From: Spartobacteria bacterium
GTDB lineage: Bacteria > Verrucomicrobiota > Verrucomicrobiia > Chthoniobacterales > UBA10450
Direction: 5' to 3'
Assembly (NCBI GenBank): GCA_003167555.1
Contig: PMSN01000010.1
Coordinates: 1-64,000 of the forward strand
Length of the DNA: 64,000 nucleotides
This document shows, piece after piece, positions 8,438 through 20,826 of this stretch. Position numbers and translations under genes: made by a program. Below the pieces are notes generated by a model. That model worked only from the letters and a program-made list of their open reading frames with translations, did not search any database and was not told the DNA's origin. Each line of letters opens with the position of its first letter. Position 1 is the stretch's first letter.

Positions 8438-8537
8438 TCCCCTTTTGTCATTTGCGCTTCAAAACGCGGATAAATCGGGCTGTGAAATGGTGATTTCTCG
8501 AAGGTCGGACCCCCTCCGGACCCATTTTGTCACTCGC
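8411..8537. repeat. REP-like dispersed repeat, copy 2
   Basis: Two units in the same orientation match copy 1 (1049-1170): ggagcctagggggtccgttcc then ttttgtcatttgcgcttc, and after about 75 bp ggtcggacccc then attttgtcactcgc. Its left edge coincides with the tRNA-like right edge of the GIY-YIG unit, so the two repeats are joined or share sequence. Confidence 0.7.
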
Positions 8538-8584
8538 ACCTCAATGAGTATTGCGCGCTCCGTTTTGCAAGTGCGGAAGCGGTG

Positions 8585-10450
8585 TCACAACCGCGGGCGG
8601 AACGCACGCCGCGTTGCCTGGACGAGCGTCGCGAGCAAACCGGCACCCGTGAAAATAACAAGTAACCATGGAAAGAGATCGCCAATGCAGCTATACACCG
8701 TGCGGCGGGAATCAACGTAGACGTGTTGTGTGCTCTGACCGCTCACTCCTGCCGCGCGGCGCAATTCCTCGATCGCCGCGATCTCGCTGGTCACGTGTGC
8801 TGCGAGCGCGGGACCGGTCGCGAGTTCAGCCGCATGTTCCTGGCGAAACTTAACCAGCGCGGCGATCCGCGGCAGTTCCGGAGCGCCGAGGCCGGTCCAT
8901 GATTCGCCGCGCGCATTGACGACCTCGCCATACATTTCGCCGGTTGGTTTCACGAATCCGGAGATACCGGTGTTGGAGCTTCGCGCGATGCCGGCGCGCG
9001 CTTCCACCGCGCGGAAAGCCGACATGCTGGCATGCCACACTTGCGCGCGATTGCGCTGGAAGATCCCGTCGTTCGACATGTTGACAAAAAAATCGGCAGC
9101 CTTGCCCCCGTGTGCGTTTTTCAGAAACGTGCCGCAGCTTTCCGCGTAGCAGAGTTCGACGCACATGGAGACGGCGTAGTGCAGCGGCGCGCTCGGCGTG
9201 GTTGTCGCCGGCAACTCGAAAACTTCGCGCTGCTCACCGCGCGTGTACCACCCTCCCGATGATGGCACGCTGCTGTGCGAAGCGACCCATCGGTCCAACA
9301 GCGTGTGGATGAAGGTGCCGCGCCACGGGATGCTTTCGGCGAGAGGAAAAAGACGTTGCTTGTCCTGCCGCTGCGCATTCTGGCCCAGCTTCGGATCGAA
9401 TCGAATGGCGGAATTGTAAACGTCCAACGCCTTCGGATTATCCCGCCGCGATGCAACTGCTGTGGTGCCCACGAGAAGTGGAATCCCCGCGCGCCTCGTC
9501 CATTCCCGCAGCGCTTGTTCGAATTCCTCCGACGCCCGCAAGGATTCTCCGGCGACATTTTTCATCCGCAACCATTCGCTGTTCAGCGGCGGGACGACCG
9601 CCATGGTTTCCGGCCAGACGATCAATTGTGGAGGCGGCTGACGGGCGGCGGATTGATCGCTGAGCGCGAGCATCTCCTGCAGAAATACACGCGAATCAAA
9701 GCCGTGCTGAATTCCGCCGGTCATCGGAATATCGGGCTGCACCACGCCGATGATCGGACCTGGCCGCATCGTCTGTTGCGATTCGTGCAAACGAAACGCG
9801 CCATAGCAGGCGATCGCGATCCAGCCAACGGCCACACCGGCCACAGAGAAACGCGCGCGCCGCCATCCTCCGAGCAGAACATCGGCAAGCGCGCCATTCA
9901 CGCTCGCAATCGCGAAGCTAACCAGATAAACGCCGCCAAGATCGGCGATCTGGATCATCCAAAGCTGCTTGTGAAATGGGAGGGCGAGGAGACCCGTCGG
10001 GACACCGAGCGGCCCGAGCAACCTGAGAAATTCGCCCGCCACAAAAGTCATCGGCAGAAGCAACGCGAGCGGCAGACGCGTGGCGCGATGCCACCAGCGA
10101 AGAGACGCGCCGCAGGCGACGATGATGCCGGCATGCAGGAGCGCCAAAGCGAAAACAGCCACCCAGTTGTAAGTCGCGAAGAACAGGTTCCCGAAAAACC
10201 AAAGCACCGCTGAAGCGACTCCCACGATGCCGAGGGCAAGAACGCCATTCCGGGCGCCGCACAGCGCGAGCGCGAACGGCGTCAGAGCGACGAGAAGCAG
10301 CGGCGCCCACCTGTAGGAAATGAAAACCGCGAGATACAACGCCACATAGAGGGCGCTGAGCACGCAAACCGCGGCGAGCGAGTAGCTGTGCCGCGCCGAT
10401 CGTACTTGTGCGATCACAGGGGCAAAAAAGCTTCCCGGCTCATGTCGCAA
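8585..10450 (-). CDS. lnt: Apolipoprotein N-acyltransferase
   Basis: The 621-residue protein has about six N-terminal membrane helices and a periplasmic nitrilase-type domain, with a last C-terminal helix (LFPWLLVIFTGAGLLATLV). The catalytic triad can be read as Glu in VWPETM, Lys within KQRLFPLAESIP and Cys in VSMCVELCYAES. Lnt adds the third acyl chain to the N-terminal Cys of lipoproteins, the last step before Lol sorting. At 621 residues it is longer than the usual 500-550, from extra sequence in the nitrilase domain (about 440-480) and before the last helix. It stands alone, with a 94-bp gap to the divergent small ORF at 10545. Confidence 0.9.
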   Translation of the reverse strand: MRHEPGSFFAPVIAQVRSARHSYSLAAVCVLSALYVALYLAVFISYRWAPLLLVALTPFALALCGARNGVLALGIVGVASAVLWFFGNLFFATYNWVAVFALALLHAGIIVACGASLRWWHRATRLPLALLLPMTFVAGEFLRLLGPLGVPTGLLALPFHKQLWMIQIADLGGVYLVSFAIASVNGALADVLLGGWRRARFSVAGVAVGWIAIACYGAFRLHESQQTMRPGPIIGVVQPDIPMTGGIQHGFDSRVFLQEMLALSDQSAARQPPPQLIVWPETMAVVPPLNSEWLRMKNVAGESLRASEEFEQALREWTRRAGIPLLVGTTAVASRRDNPKALDVYNSAIRFDPKLGQNAQRQDKQRLFPLAESIPWRGTFIHTLLDRWVASHSSVPSSGGWYTRGEQREVFELPATTTPSAPLHYAVSMCVELCYAESCGTFLKNAHGGKAADFFVNMSNDGIFQRNRAQVWHASMSAFRAVEARAGIARSSNTGISGFVKPTGEMYGEVVNARGESWTGLGAPELPRIAALVKFRQEHAAELATGPALAAHVTSEIAAIEELRRAAGVSGQSTQHVYVDSRRTVYSCIGDLFPWLLVIFTGAGLLATLVQATRRAFRPRL

Positions 10451-10544
10451 AGATGCTTGCCATCGATATCCAGAGTCAATAGCCTCTGCGCGTCGGAGTG
10501 CGCGATTCCCTGCGACACCTTGAAGCGCGACGAAAGGGGAATTT

Positions 10545-10664
10545 ATGATTCATTTAAATACTCCGATTCGTAATTTCGCCGTCGCGGCGATTCTCCTCGA
10601 GACCTGGATGGGAATCGCGCCCAGCGCAAGCGCAGCGGGTGGCGGGAGTGCGCCGAGCACTTGA
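10545..10664 (+). CDS. 39-residue secreted peptide
   Basis: An ATG at 10545 follows gaaagggga (a good ribosome binding site) by 4-5 nt. The product reads MIHLNTPIRNFAVAAILLE and continues to an ASASA cleavage-like site with a short Gly/Ser tail before the TGA. It is therefore almost only a signal peptide. It ends 16 bp before the start of a large secreted protein. It may be a leader peptide, or the surviving 5' end of a decayed gene. Confidence 0.5.
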   Translation: MIHLNTPIRNFAVAAILLETWMGIAPSASAAGGGSAPST

Positions 10665-10680
10665 TCTTAGAAGGGAATCT

Positions 10681-13548
10681 ATGCGTTATCTTCCGCAACT
10701 CCACTTCACAAAAACATACGGACTTAACAAATCGGATCTTGAGTCCAAACCCCGGATTGACAGGCTTTGCGTCGCGATCGCGCTTCTTCTTGTCGGAGCG
10801 CTGGCGCCGGATCTGCGTGCAGGCAGCCCGGCATCCGTCTGCAGCACAGATGCCAGTGCAGCTGCCAGTTCAGATTCCACTTACGCGGTAGCAGTGTGCG
10901 AAACCGGCGGTTCAGGTGCCTCTTCCGGGGCGTCTGCTGCTGATGTCGCGGCCGAGTGGAATTCGCGAATTCAATCTGCCCAATCCCGCACCATTTCAGC
11001 GCCGAACTCGACTACAGCCGTCTCGGCAACGGTGACACCCACTACGATAGATGAGACCTTTGCCGATTTTATCCACGTATCGATCAGCGGGATCGCCACC
11101 GGCGATAGTGTGCGGGTCGAGAAATTCCAGGTCAATAATACTAACGGCGTCATCGACGCGACGGCCATTCTTCAGCAGAGCTTTCTTCTCACCGACGGCA
11201 AGTCGAACCTGATCGGGGGAGTGGCCAACATGAACGTGCCGGCTGACAGTACACCAGCGGACGGCAGCATCAGCGCGCAGATCAGTTTTCTTGATGATTC
11301 CGTGCCGAACACGGTAGGCGAATATGTTTTTCGGTTCTCGAGCCCGACAAATGCATTTACGCCGATCACGAAGCGTTTCACCGTAACCGCGGTGCCCGAC
11401 GCGCAGAACATTAGTGGGACTGTGACCGCCAGCGGCGCGCCAGTACCTAACGCGTACGTGGTGCTGCTTAATACCGAGGGCGGCGGCTACACCTTTTACG
11501 CCGCCACAATCGCGGACGCAGCTGGCAATTACTCATTCGGCGCCAACCCCGGCCAATACGATCAGGTCGCGGCGCAACGTGGTTACGTCGGCGCATTCGG
11601 CAAAGGAGTCGAGCAAACTCTGGCCGCCGGGCAGAACAAGACCGTCAACATTACCATGGTGCAAGGCACACGGACCATTTCCGGCAAAGTGCGCGACAGT
11701 AAGACTGCGGAAGGACTGCCGGCGGTGCAGGTCGTGTTTCGTTCGGCCGACGGCAAGTTCACGGTGGATTACACAGACGCGAATGGGAATTTCAGTACGC
11801 GGGTTACACCAGGTAGCTGGGATTTGGAAATCGAGCGCAACGCGGTCAATCAGATTGGCTATCTCGCCCCAAGCAATCCGATGACAGTGGACACCTCGTC
11901 AGCCGACGTAAACAACGTCGCGATCTCGTTACCTAAGGCGACTGCTCTGTTCTACGGAAAACTGACTGATACCAATAGCAGCCCGCTCTCGGGAGAGGGG
12001 ATCGATTCGACTGATGAAAGGAACCAGTTCGCAGCCTTCACCGCCACCGATAATAACGGCAATTATGTTATCGCGATCAGCAGCGGTGTTTGGGACTTGG
12101 GTGCGACCGCTAGCGCCTTGCAAGAGAAGGGTTATCTGAGTCCCTTTCCTAGCGCATTCTACGTCCAGGATGGACAAGCGATCAGAGCGGACTTCACTGC
12201 GAAGAAATCTAACGCCCAATTTGGCGGGGCGTTAACGGACAATAACGGAGCGGGTGTTTCGGATATCTCCTTCCGCGCGGCAGACAAGACCACCAAGCGC
12301 TTCACCGATTTCGGAACGGAAGCAGGCGGCGCGTTCAATGTTGCCTTCGCGGACGGCACCTGGTCGGTCACGCCGGAGTTTGCAAGCGTGGCTGACACCG
12401 ACTTGATCTTCATTACGCCGCCGCCTTTTATCGTCAGTGCCGGACAGACACTGAGCAATATTAGCCTCCGGGCGCAACAGCCGACCCGGCACGTCATTCT
12501 GCATCTGATCGATAACACCGGCGCCGTTTATGAGGGCGCGCGGATCAAGATCACCACTACGGCCGGCGGCACGACCTATACGGCTTATGCTTTCACGGAC
12601 GTGAATGGCGAAGCGAACCTCCCCGCTTTTGATGGCACCTGGACACTCATCGGGAATGGACCTGAGCTGTTTGCGGGCGGCTTCCGCAACCTGACATCGC
12701 AAACGATCACGATCAGCGGTAGCGACGCTAATCTATCGATGCAGCTGCAGTTGCTACCCGCCACCGGCAATACGCTGGTTAATCTCTCCACCCGCGGAAC
12801 CGTGCAGACGGGCGACAACGTGCTTATCGGCGGCTTCATCGTCCCCGGCATCGCGCCGAAGAGAGTCCTGGTCCGCGCGATCGGACCATCGCTGACGAGC
12901 TTCGGCGTTAACGGCGCGTTAGCGGATCCCACGCTCACCCTCTTCAACGGCGCCGGAAATCAAATCGCTTTTAACGACGACTGGGTTAATAGCCCCGACA
13001 AACAAGCCATTATCGATACGACCGCTGCGCCGAAGAACGACAAGGAATCGGCGATCATCGCAACGCTGGCGCCGGGCAATTACACGGCGAAAGTCGCCGG
13101 GGCCGGTAACACCACGGGCGTCGCCTTGGTCGAGCTTTACGATTTGCAATCGTTCTCCACTTCCACCTTGGCGAACATCTCGACGCGCGGTCGCATAAAC
13201 CAGGGCGAGAATGTCTTGATCGCCGGTTACATCGTTGGCGGCTACCAGCCCCAGCGCATAGTCATTCGCGCCATCGGGCCATCGTTAACCCAGTTTGGCG
13301 TAAGCGACGCCCTGGCCGATCCGTTCCTCGAGCTGCACAACGCGCAGGGAACCACCATCCTGTCCAACAACGACTGGCAGGATACGCAAGAGCAGGAGCT
13401 GATCGACACCACGATCCCGCCTTCCAATCCGAAGGAATCAGCCATCGTGATCAATCTGGCTCCCGGTAATTATACAGCGGTGGTTTCTGGAGTCGGAGGC
13501 ACCGCGGGAGTTGGCCTTGCCGAGGTTTATAACATCACCGGAAATTAG
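10681..13548 (+). CDS. Large secreted protein with Ig-like repeats and duplicated C-terminal domain
   Basis: The 955-residue protein starts at the ATG after agaaggga and has a hydrophobic signal at about 29-47. The middle (about 240-690) holds at least five carboxypeptidase-regulatory-like beta domains (for example ISGTVTASGAPVPNAYVVL, ISGKVRDSKTAEGLPAVQV), which are extracellular modules. The C-terminus carries two copies (about 700-825 and 830-955) of a roughly 125-residue domain: LSTRG, GDNVLIGGFIV, RVLVRAIGPSL, FNDDW, ESAI, LAPGNYTA, GVALVELYDL. Tandem copies of this domain are common at the ends of secreted Verrucomicrobiota proteins; its function is not established. An anchoring or surface-binding role is inference. 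Confidence 0.88.
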   Translation: MRYLPQLHFTKTYGLNKSDLESKPRIDRLCVAIALLLVGALAPDLRAGSPASVCSTDASAAASSDSTYAVAVCETGGSGASSGASAADVAAEWNSRIQSAQSRTISAPNSTTAVSATVTPTTIDETFADFIHVSISGIATGDSVRVEKFQVNNTNGVIDATAILQQSFLLTDGKSNLIGGVANMNVPADSTPADGSISAQISFLDDSVPNTVGEYVFRFSSPTNAFTPITKRFTVTAVPDAQNISGTVTASGAPVPNAYVVLLNTEGGGYTFYAATIADAAGNYSFGANPGQYDQVAAQRGYVGAFGKGVEQTLAAGQNKTVNITMVQGTRTISGKVRDSKTAEGLPAVQVVFRSADGKFTVDYTDANGNFSTRVTPGSWDLEIERNAVNQIGYLAPSNPMTVDTSSADVNNVAISLPKATALFYGKLTDTNSSPLSGEGIDSTDERNQFAAFTATDNNGNYVIAISSGVWDLGATASALQEKGYLSPFPSAFYVQDGQAIRADFTAKKSNAQFGGALTDNNGAGVSDISFRAADKTTKRFTDFGTEAGGAFNVAFADGTWSVTPEFASVADTDLIFITPPPFIVSAGQTLSNISLRAQQPTRHVILHLIDNTGAVYEGARIKITTTAGGTTYTAYAFTDVNGEANLPAFDGTWTLIGNGPELFAGGFRNLTSQTITISGSDANLSMQLQLLPATGNTLVNLSTRGTVQTGDNVLIGGFIVPGIAPKRVLVRAIGPSLTSFGVNGALADPTLTLFNGAGNQIAFNDDWVNSPDKQAIIDTTAAPKNDKESAIIATLAPGNYTAKVAGAGNTTGVALVELYDLQSFSTSTLANISTRGRINQGENVLIAGYIVGGYQPQRIVIRAIGPSLTQFGVSDALADPFLELHNAQGTTILSNNDWQDTQEQELIDTTIPPSNPKESAIVINLAPGNYTAVVSGVGGTAGVGLAEVYNITGN

Positions 13549-13654
13549 GCGCGACCGTCGGATTCATTTGTTCTGGCCGGCCGAGTCGGAGCTCGCCGCC
13601 AAACGGGGGCAAGCTCAAAGATGTCCGCCTTCGCAGATGCGGGATTGTGACCCT

Positions 13655-14070
13655 TGCGCGTGACGCGCCCCCACCGGTCGAACAAGTTCAGAAATGACGG
13701 CGAGCGAATTCGCGGCCGGACCCTCTTTTAAGATATTTTTCAAACGCGCGCGCTTTCTCTTCAGATGCGAAAGCAACTGCCGTCTCAATCCGCCAGGGTT
13801 TGTATTTTGCCGTATGCGGGCAGTGACCCCGGTTGTGCTCTTGTAAACGCCCGGACAGATCACGAGTGATGCCGGTGTAATGCTTCATGGCGTCAGTTTC
13901 GCTGACGAGAACATACACGTAGAAAAAGTGCTTCATGGGAGGGCCTGCCAAGCCGTAGTCTTGGAGCGCTGGTGAAAAAGTTCGAGTTCAAAAGCCCGCC
14001 TTCGTTTCACTACGGCGTGGCAGCCTTCGCCTTGCGCTGCGCTCCAAGCGAAGGCTGGAGCCTAGGGGAT
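13655..14070. repeat. Duplicated GIY-YIG + tRNA-3'-end unit, copy B (intact)
   Basis: This is the partner of 8016-8437. It includes the intact nuclease gene and a 120-bp linker with gggcctgccaagccgtag and gccttcgtttcactacgg, and it ends inside the 3' part of the tRNA-Ala gene on the same strand. The nuclease gene thus lies 119 bp downstream of the tRNA. Confidence 0.9.
13688..13936 (-). CDS. GIY-YIG nuclease domain protein (UPF0213-like)
   Basis: The 82-residue stand-alone GIY-YIG domain has the strand motif FYVYVLV, the paired motif HYTGITRDLSGRLQEHN (the YIG half with the conserved Arg) and the Glu of AFEKYLKRGSGREF. Start Met at 13936 (MKHFFYVYV) is preferred to 13951 because the domain begins there. 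Members are small nucleases of the UvrC-N/homing-endonuclease fold; the role of stand-alone forms is not known. It lies downstream of tRNA-Ala on the same strand and has a decayed copy at 8050. Confidence 0.88.
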   Translation of the reverse strand: MKHFFYVYVLVSETDAMKHYTGITRDLSGRLQEHNRGHCPHTAKYKPWRIETAVAFASEEKARAFEKYLKRGSGREFARRHF

Positions 14071-14128
14071 TCGAACCCCTGACCCCCGCAATGCCATTGC
14101 GGTGCTCTACCAACTGAGCTAAGACCCC
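14056..14128 (-). tRNA. tRNA-Ala (anticodon GGC)
   Basis: The 73-nt cloverleaf reads GGGGTCT acceptor, GCTC/GAGC D-stem, CCGCA/TGCGG anticodon stem with loop ATGGCAT (anticodon GGC), AGGGG/CCCCT T-stem with TTCGAAT, and AGGCTCC acceptor. It has the G3-U70 pair that defines alanine tRNAs. The discriminator is A and CCA is not encoded. Confidence 0.97.
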
Positions 14129-14185
14129 GTCAGAATTTTTGATTTTCGAGTGCGGATTTGCCATTTGCAACGGGTAAGTTGCGGA

Positions 14186-15154
14186 ATGCGCAAACTGGCC
14201 GTTCTCGTCGCGATCATCTGCGGCGCTGCCGATGCCTCCTCCGCCAGCACGGTTTGGATCGACACGGATGTTTCCATTGGCTCGCCCATTCGTGAAGTCG
14301 ATGATGCCTATGCGCTTCTGCTCGCGTTTCATTCGCCGGAAATTCGAATCGCGGGAATCAGCACGACGTACGGGAACGCTTCTCTCAGCCGCACGACTCG
14401 CGTGGCTCGGGATTTTGTGGAACGATTCGGGAAACCGGCCGGCTTGAGGCCGAGCGACGTGTTTTCGGGCGCAGACTCGCCGCGTGCTCGCGGACATCGA
14501 AACGCGGCGAGCGAAGCGCTCGCTCTCGCATTGCGGAAACAGAAATTGACCTACGTCGCGCTCGGGCCGCTAACGAATCTCGCTGCTTTGCTGCAACTCC
14601 ATCCCGAACTGTCTGGCCGAATCGAGCGAGTCGTTTTTCTTGGCGGACACGGAGCAGGCGATCTTCTCGCGTTCGGGTCGAATCGATCGTTTCACATTCA
14701 CGATGCTAATGTCTTCAAGGATCCGGCCGCAGTGGAGATGGTTCTCCGATCACGGATTCCAGTGACTCTTCTGCCAATCGAAACAACCGGGCGTCTCCAG
14801 ATTGATGCGAACGACTTGAAGGAGCTGAAACAAAACGGACCGGCGGGAGAATTTCTCGCGCGGCGCAGCAAAGTCTGGCTCTGGTTTTGGACAAAGTTTG
14901 TGGGAACGAAGGGGGGGCCGATTTTCGACGCGCTCGCGGTCGTGTCGGTGACCCGGCCGGAATTGCTCACGATGGAATCGAAATACGCGAGAATGGATGA
15001 AACTGGGAACCTGATCGTGACGGAGGGTCAAACGAATGGGGCGCGGTCGGTGCAATGCTGCACTGGCTTCGCGCCGGGATCGAAGAGCGTCGTTATGCGA
15101 AGACTTGCTGGGGAGCTATCGCGCGACGATCGAGATGTTCGCGCGGGACGCTGA
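14186..15154 (+). CDS. Secreted inosine/uridine-preferring nucleoside hydrolase
   Basis: The 322-residue protein starts at MRKLAVLVAIICGAADASSAS, a signal peptide; the longer frame from 14150 adds 12 poorly supported residues. The mature part opens with DTDVS, then after an unusual insertion VDDAYALLLA, the Ca2+-binding Asp cluster of IU nucleoside hydrolases, and continues with ALGPLTNLAALL and IHDANVFKDPAA. The enzyme splits ribonucleosides into base and ribose. Export suggests periplasmic nucleoside salvage. The 3' end overlaps convergent lpxI by 39 bp. Family assignment is good; substrate is not determined. Confidence 0.82.
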   Translation: MRKLAVLVAIICGAADASSASTVWIDTDVSIGSPIREVDDAYALLLAFHSPEIRIAGISTTYGNASLSRTTRVARDFVERFGKPAGLRPSDVFSGADSPRARGHRNAASEALALALRKQKLTYVALGPLTNLAALLQLHPELSGRIERVVFLGGHGAGDLLAFGSNRSFHIHDANVFKDPAAVEMVLRSRIPVTLLPIETTGRLQIDANDLKELKQNGPAGEFLARRSKVWLWFWTKFVGTKGGPIFDALAVVSVTRPELLTMESKYARMDETGNLIVTEGQTNGARSVQCCTGFAPGSKSVVMRRLAGELSRDDRDVRAGR

Positions 15155-15925
15155 TTCAATGACGGCGTCCTTTTCCAGCAGAAGCGTACGCCCTGCTTCG
15201 ACGGCGATCACTCGCAGATGCACTTCTGACGCCACATCGATCGTGGCCACGCCAATCACCGGCACGTCGAAGCGCATATCCTGATTTGGCTTCGCGACTT
15301 TCACCATAACCGCGTTCTTGCCGCCGAGAAGACCGCCGCGTCTGATGGCTTCGTTTGTTCCTTCGAATCCCTCGACCGCGAGCACCGTCCCATTTCTCAC
15401 GATGACGGTCTGGCCGATATCGAGCCGGCTGACTTCCCGCGCGATCTCAAAACCGAAAGCGACATCTTCTTCTTCGCGGCGGCTCAGCTTCCGTCCAACG
15501 ATCAGGCCTTCGGACAACAGACAATCTTCGAGGAAAGAAGTGGCCGGGAGCAGCGTGATGCCGGAGCGTCCCAGCTCATCGCCAATCGCAGCGAAGATCG
15601 ACTCCGCGTTGCGCCGTTTCAGTCGCGCGAGGAGCAGGAGCGTTTTCCAATCCGGGCGCAGGTCGAAGAGATTTTTCGGAGCGATCTGACCGGCCATGAC
15701 CGCGTGTGCAACTCCGGCTGTCCGGAAGCACGCGATCAATTTTCCCAATTGGCCGACGCGCATCCAATGGACCTCGTCCACCTTGCTCGTCAGGCGGTCG
15801 TCGGTTTCCTCCGTGAACGCGGCGGCGACAATCTTTTTCACACCGGCGCGCCGCGCGGCATCCGCGAGGAGGCGTGGATAAACTCCGTTTCCAGCGATGA
15901 TCCCGAGCGCGGCTGGCGTTTGCAC
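15116..15925 (-). CDS. lpxI: UDP-2,3-diacylglucosamine pyrophosphatase LpxI
   Basis: The 269-residue protein matches the LpxI family (DUF1009 plus its N-terminal domain): LGIIAGNGVYPRLLADAARRAG at the start, AGQIAPKNLFDLRPDW, and the C-terminal DIGQTVIVRNGTVLAVEGFEGTNEAI and FDVPVIGVATI blocks. It hydrolyses UDP-diacylglucosamine to lipid X in lipid A synthesis and replaces LpxH in many phyla. It lies 48 bp downstream of atpC on the same strand, so it may be read through from the ATP synthase operon. Confidence 0.92.
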   Translation of the reverse strand: MQTPAALGIIAGNGVYPRLLADAARRAGVKKIVAAAFTEETDDRLTSKVDEVHWMRVGQLGKLIACFRTAGVAHAVMAGQIAPKNLFDLRPDWKTLLLLARLKRRNAESIFAAIGDELGRSGITLLPATSFLEDCLLSEGLIVGRKLSRREEEDVAFGFEIAREVSRLDIGQTVIVRNGTVLAVEGFEGTNEAIRRGGLLGGKNAVMVKVAKPNQDMRFDVPVIGVATIDVASEVHLRVIAVEAGRTLLLEKDAVIESASRANISIVAR

Positions 15926-15973
15926 GAAGCGAGACTAACGATGGAGCGGCCTCCCAGACAAGCGCCGGGGCGA

Positions 15974-16381
15974 TCAACTGCGCCGGCGACGTTTGACGTG
16001 CAATTGCGCGAGCGCTTTTTGGAGCGAGGCCTGAATGGCCGCGACTTCTTCCGAGCCGTGATCTTCCTTCATCGCGGCCTGGGCACGCGCGACGGCCGCT
16101 TCCGCGGCGCTCTCGTCAATGACCGACGGCTCGAGCGCCATGTCGGTCAGGACCGAAACTGCATCGCCGGTGATCTCGACGAATCCTTCGCCCACCGCCA
16201 AAAAACTTTCGCGCCCGTCTTTCAACACGCGCAATTCGCCCGGGTTCAACGTCGTCAAAAGCGGAACGTGATTCGGGTAGACGCCAAGCTCTCCCTCGGA
16301 TCCGGGGAGCGTCACCATCTCCACGTCTTCGGAGTATGCCGTTTTCTCCGGCGTAACGATCTCAAGCCTTAGCGTTGCCAT
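15974..16381 (-). CDS. atpC: ATP synthase epsilon subunit
   Basis: The 135-residue protein starts MATLRLEIVTPEKTAYSEDVEMVTLPG, the N-terminal beta sandwich of F1 epsilon, with LGVYPNHVPLLTTLNPG and a C-terminal helical part (AEAAVARAQAAM). It is the last gene of the atp operon, 25 bp after atpD. It couples the central stalk to the c-ring and can inhibit ATP hydrolysis. Confidence 0.95.
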   Translation of the reverse strand: MATLRLEIVTPEKTAYSEDVEMVTLPGSEGELGVYPNHVPLLTTLNPGELRVLKDGRESFLAVGEGFVEITGDAVSVLTDMALEPSVIDESAAEAAVARAQAAMKEDHGSEEVAAIQASLQKALAQLHVKRRRRS

Positions 16382-16406
16382 GGTTTCTTCTTAATGATTC
16401 AACGGT

Positions 16407-18703
<2,297 letters not shown>

Positions 18704-18710
18704 TTTAGTT

Positions 18711-18803
18711 TGTCATGCTGAGCGCAGTCGAAGCATCTCTCGCTGTTTCGCTGGCTCGCATAAACTCAAAGTCAGAGATTCCTCGACTTCGCTCGGAATG
18801 ACA
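18711..18803. repeat. Palindromic intergenic repeat (tgtcat...gaatgaca family) inside the atp operon
   Basis: An imperfect 29-nt inverted repeat: the left arm (18711-18739) starts tgtcatgctgagcgcagtcg and the right arm (18775-18803) ends cttcgctcggaatgaca. The same terminal pattern occurs at 25264-25436 and 49099-49251. It lies 8 bp upstream of the atpG start. Confidence 0.88.
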
Positions 18804-18812
18804 GAAAGCTTC

Positions 18813-18839
18813 TTTGAGGTCACAATCTGTGACCTCAAA
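18813..18839. other. Perfect 12-bp hairpin between atpA and atpG
   Basis: tttgaggtcaca and tgtgacctcaaa flank a 3-nt loop, a perfect 12-bp stem in the operon mRNA. No T-run follows in the direction of transcription, so it is not a classical terminator. An mRNA-processing or stability element is possible. Confidence 0.6.
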
Positions 18840-18874
18840 CTCTCGACCGACGGTCTCGCTTGCCTTCAGGAAAA

Positions 18875-20407
<1,533 letters not shown>

Positions 20408-20419
20408 AATGTAGTTGGG

Positions 20420-20812
20420 TTAAAGTTGCTGTTGGAGACGATGCAGGCGATTGCGCACGCTGCTGTCCCACACGTCGCTGCCGACGCGGATGCGCATTCC
20501 GCCCAGCAGATCTTTGTTCACAACAAATCGGGTGGCGAGATCGCTGCCGTATTTGCGTTTCAGGTTCGCGAGCAGGTCCGCCTCCGCTTGCGGCGCCAGT
20601 TCCGTCGCGCTCTCGATGGTGGCCGTGCGCTTTTCCAGTTCGAGCCGGAGCAATCGCTTGTAGCTCTCCAGCACCTTGATGTAATTGCGCGGCTTCTTTT
20701 CGATGAGCGATTTCACAAGGGACGCGATCCGGCCGCTGTCGAGTTGGCCGTCGACAAAGCTCGCGCGCAGCAGTTGCTTCGAAAGCTGTCGCGTCTCTTT
20801 GTTGATCTTCAT
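20420..20812 (-). CDS. atpH: ATP synthase delta subunit (short form)
   Basis: The 130-residue protein is recognised by position between atpF and atpA and by its C-terminal pattern (ATIESATELAPQAEADLLANL, GGMRIRVGSDVWDSSVRNRL). Typical delta subunits are about 175-180 residues; this one is shorter mainly in the N-terminal helical domain that binds the top of alpha. It joins F1 to the peripheral stalk. The start cannot be extended without leaving the intergenic space to atpF (15 bp). Confidence 0.88.
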   Translation of the reverse strand: MKINKETRQLSKQLLRASFVDGQLDSGRIASLVKSLIEKKPRNYIKVLESYKRLLRLELEKRTATIESATELAPQAEADLLANLKRKYGSDLATRFVVNKDLLGGMRIRVGSDVWDSSVRNRLHRLQQQL

Positions 20813-20826
20813 CGTTTCTTTGTGAT

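Noticed and set aside
9275..10213. A 312-residue plus-strand frame opposite lnt
   Set aside because: It is His/Arg/Gln-rich shadow sequence opposite a well-supported lnt gene.
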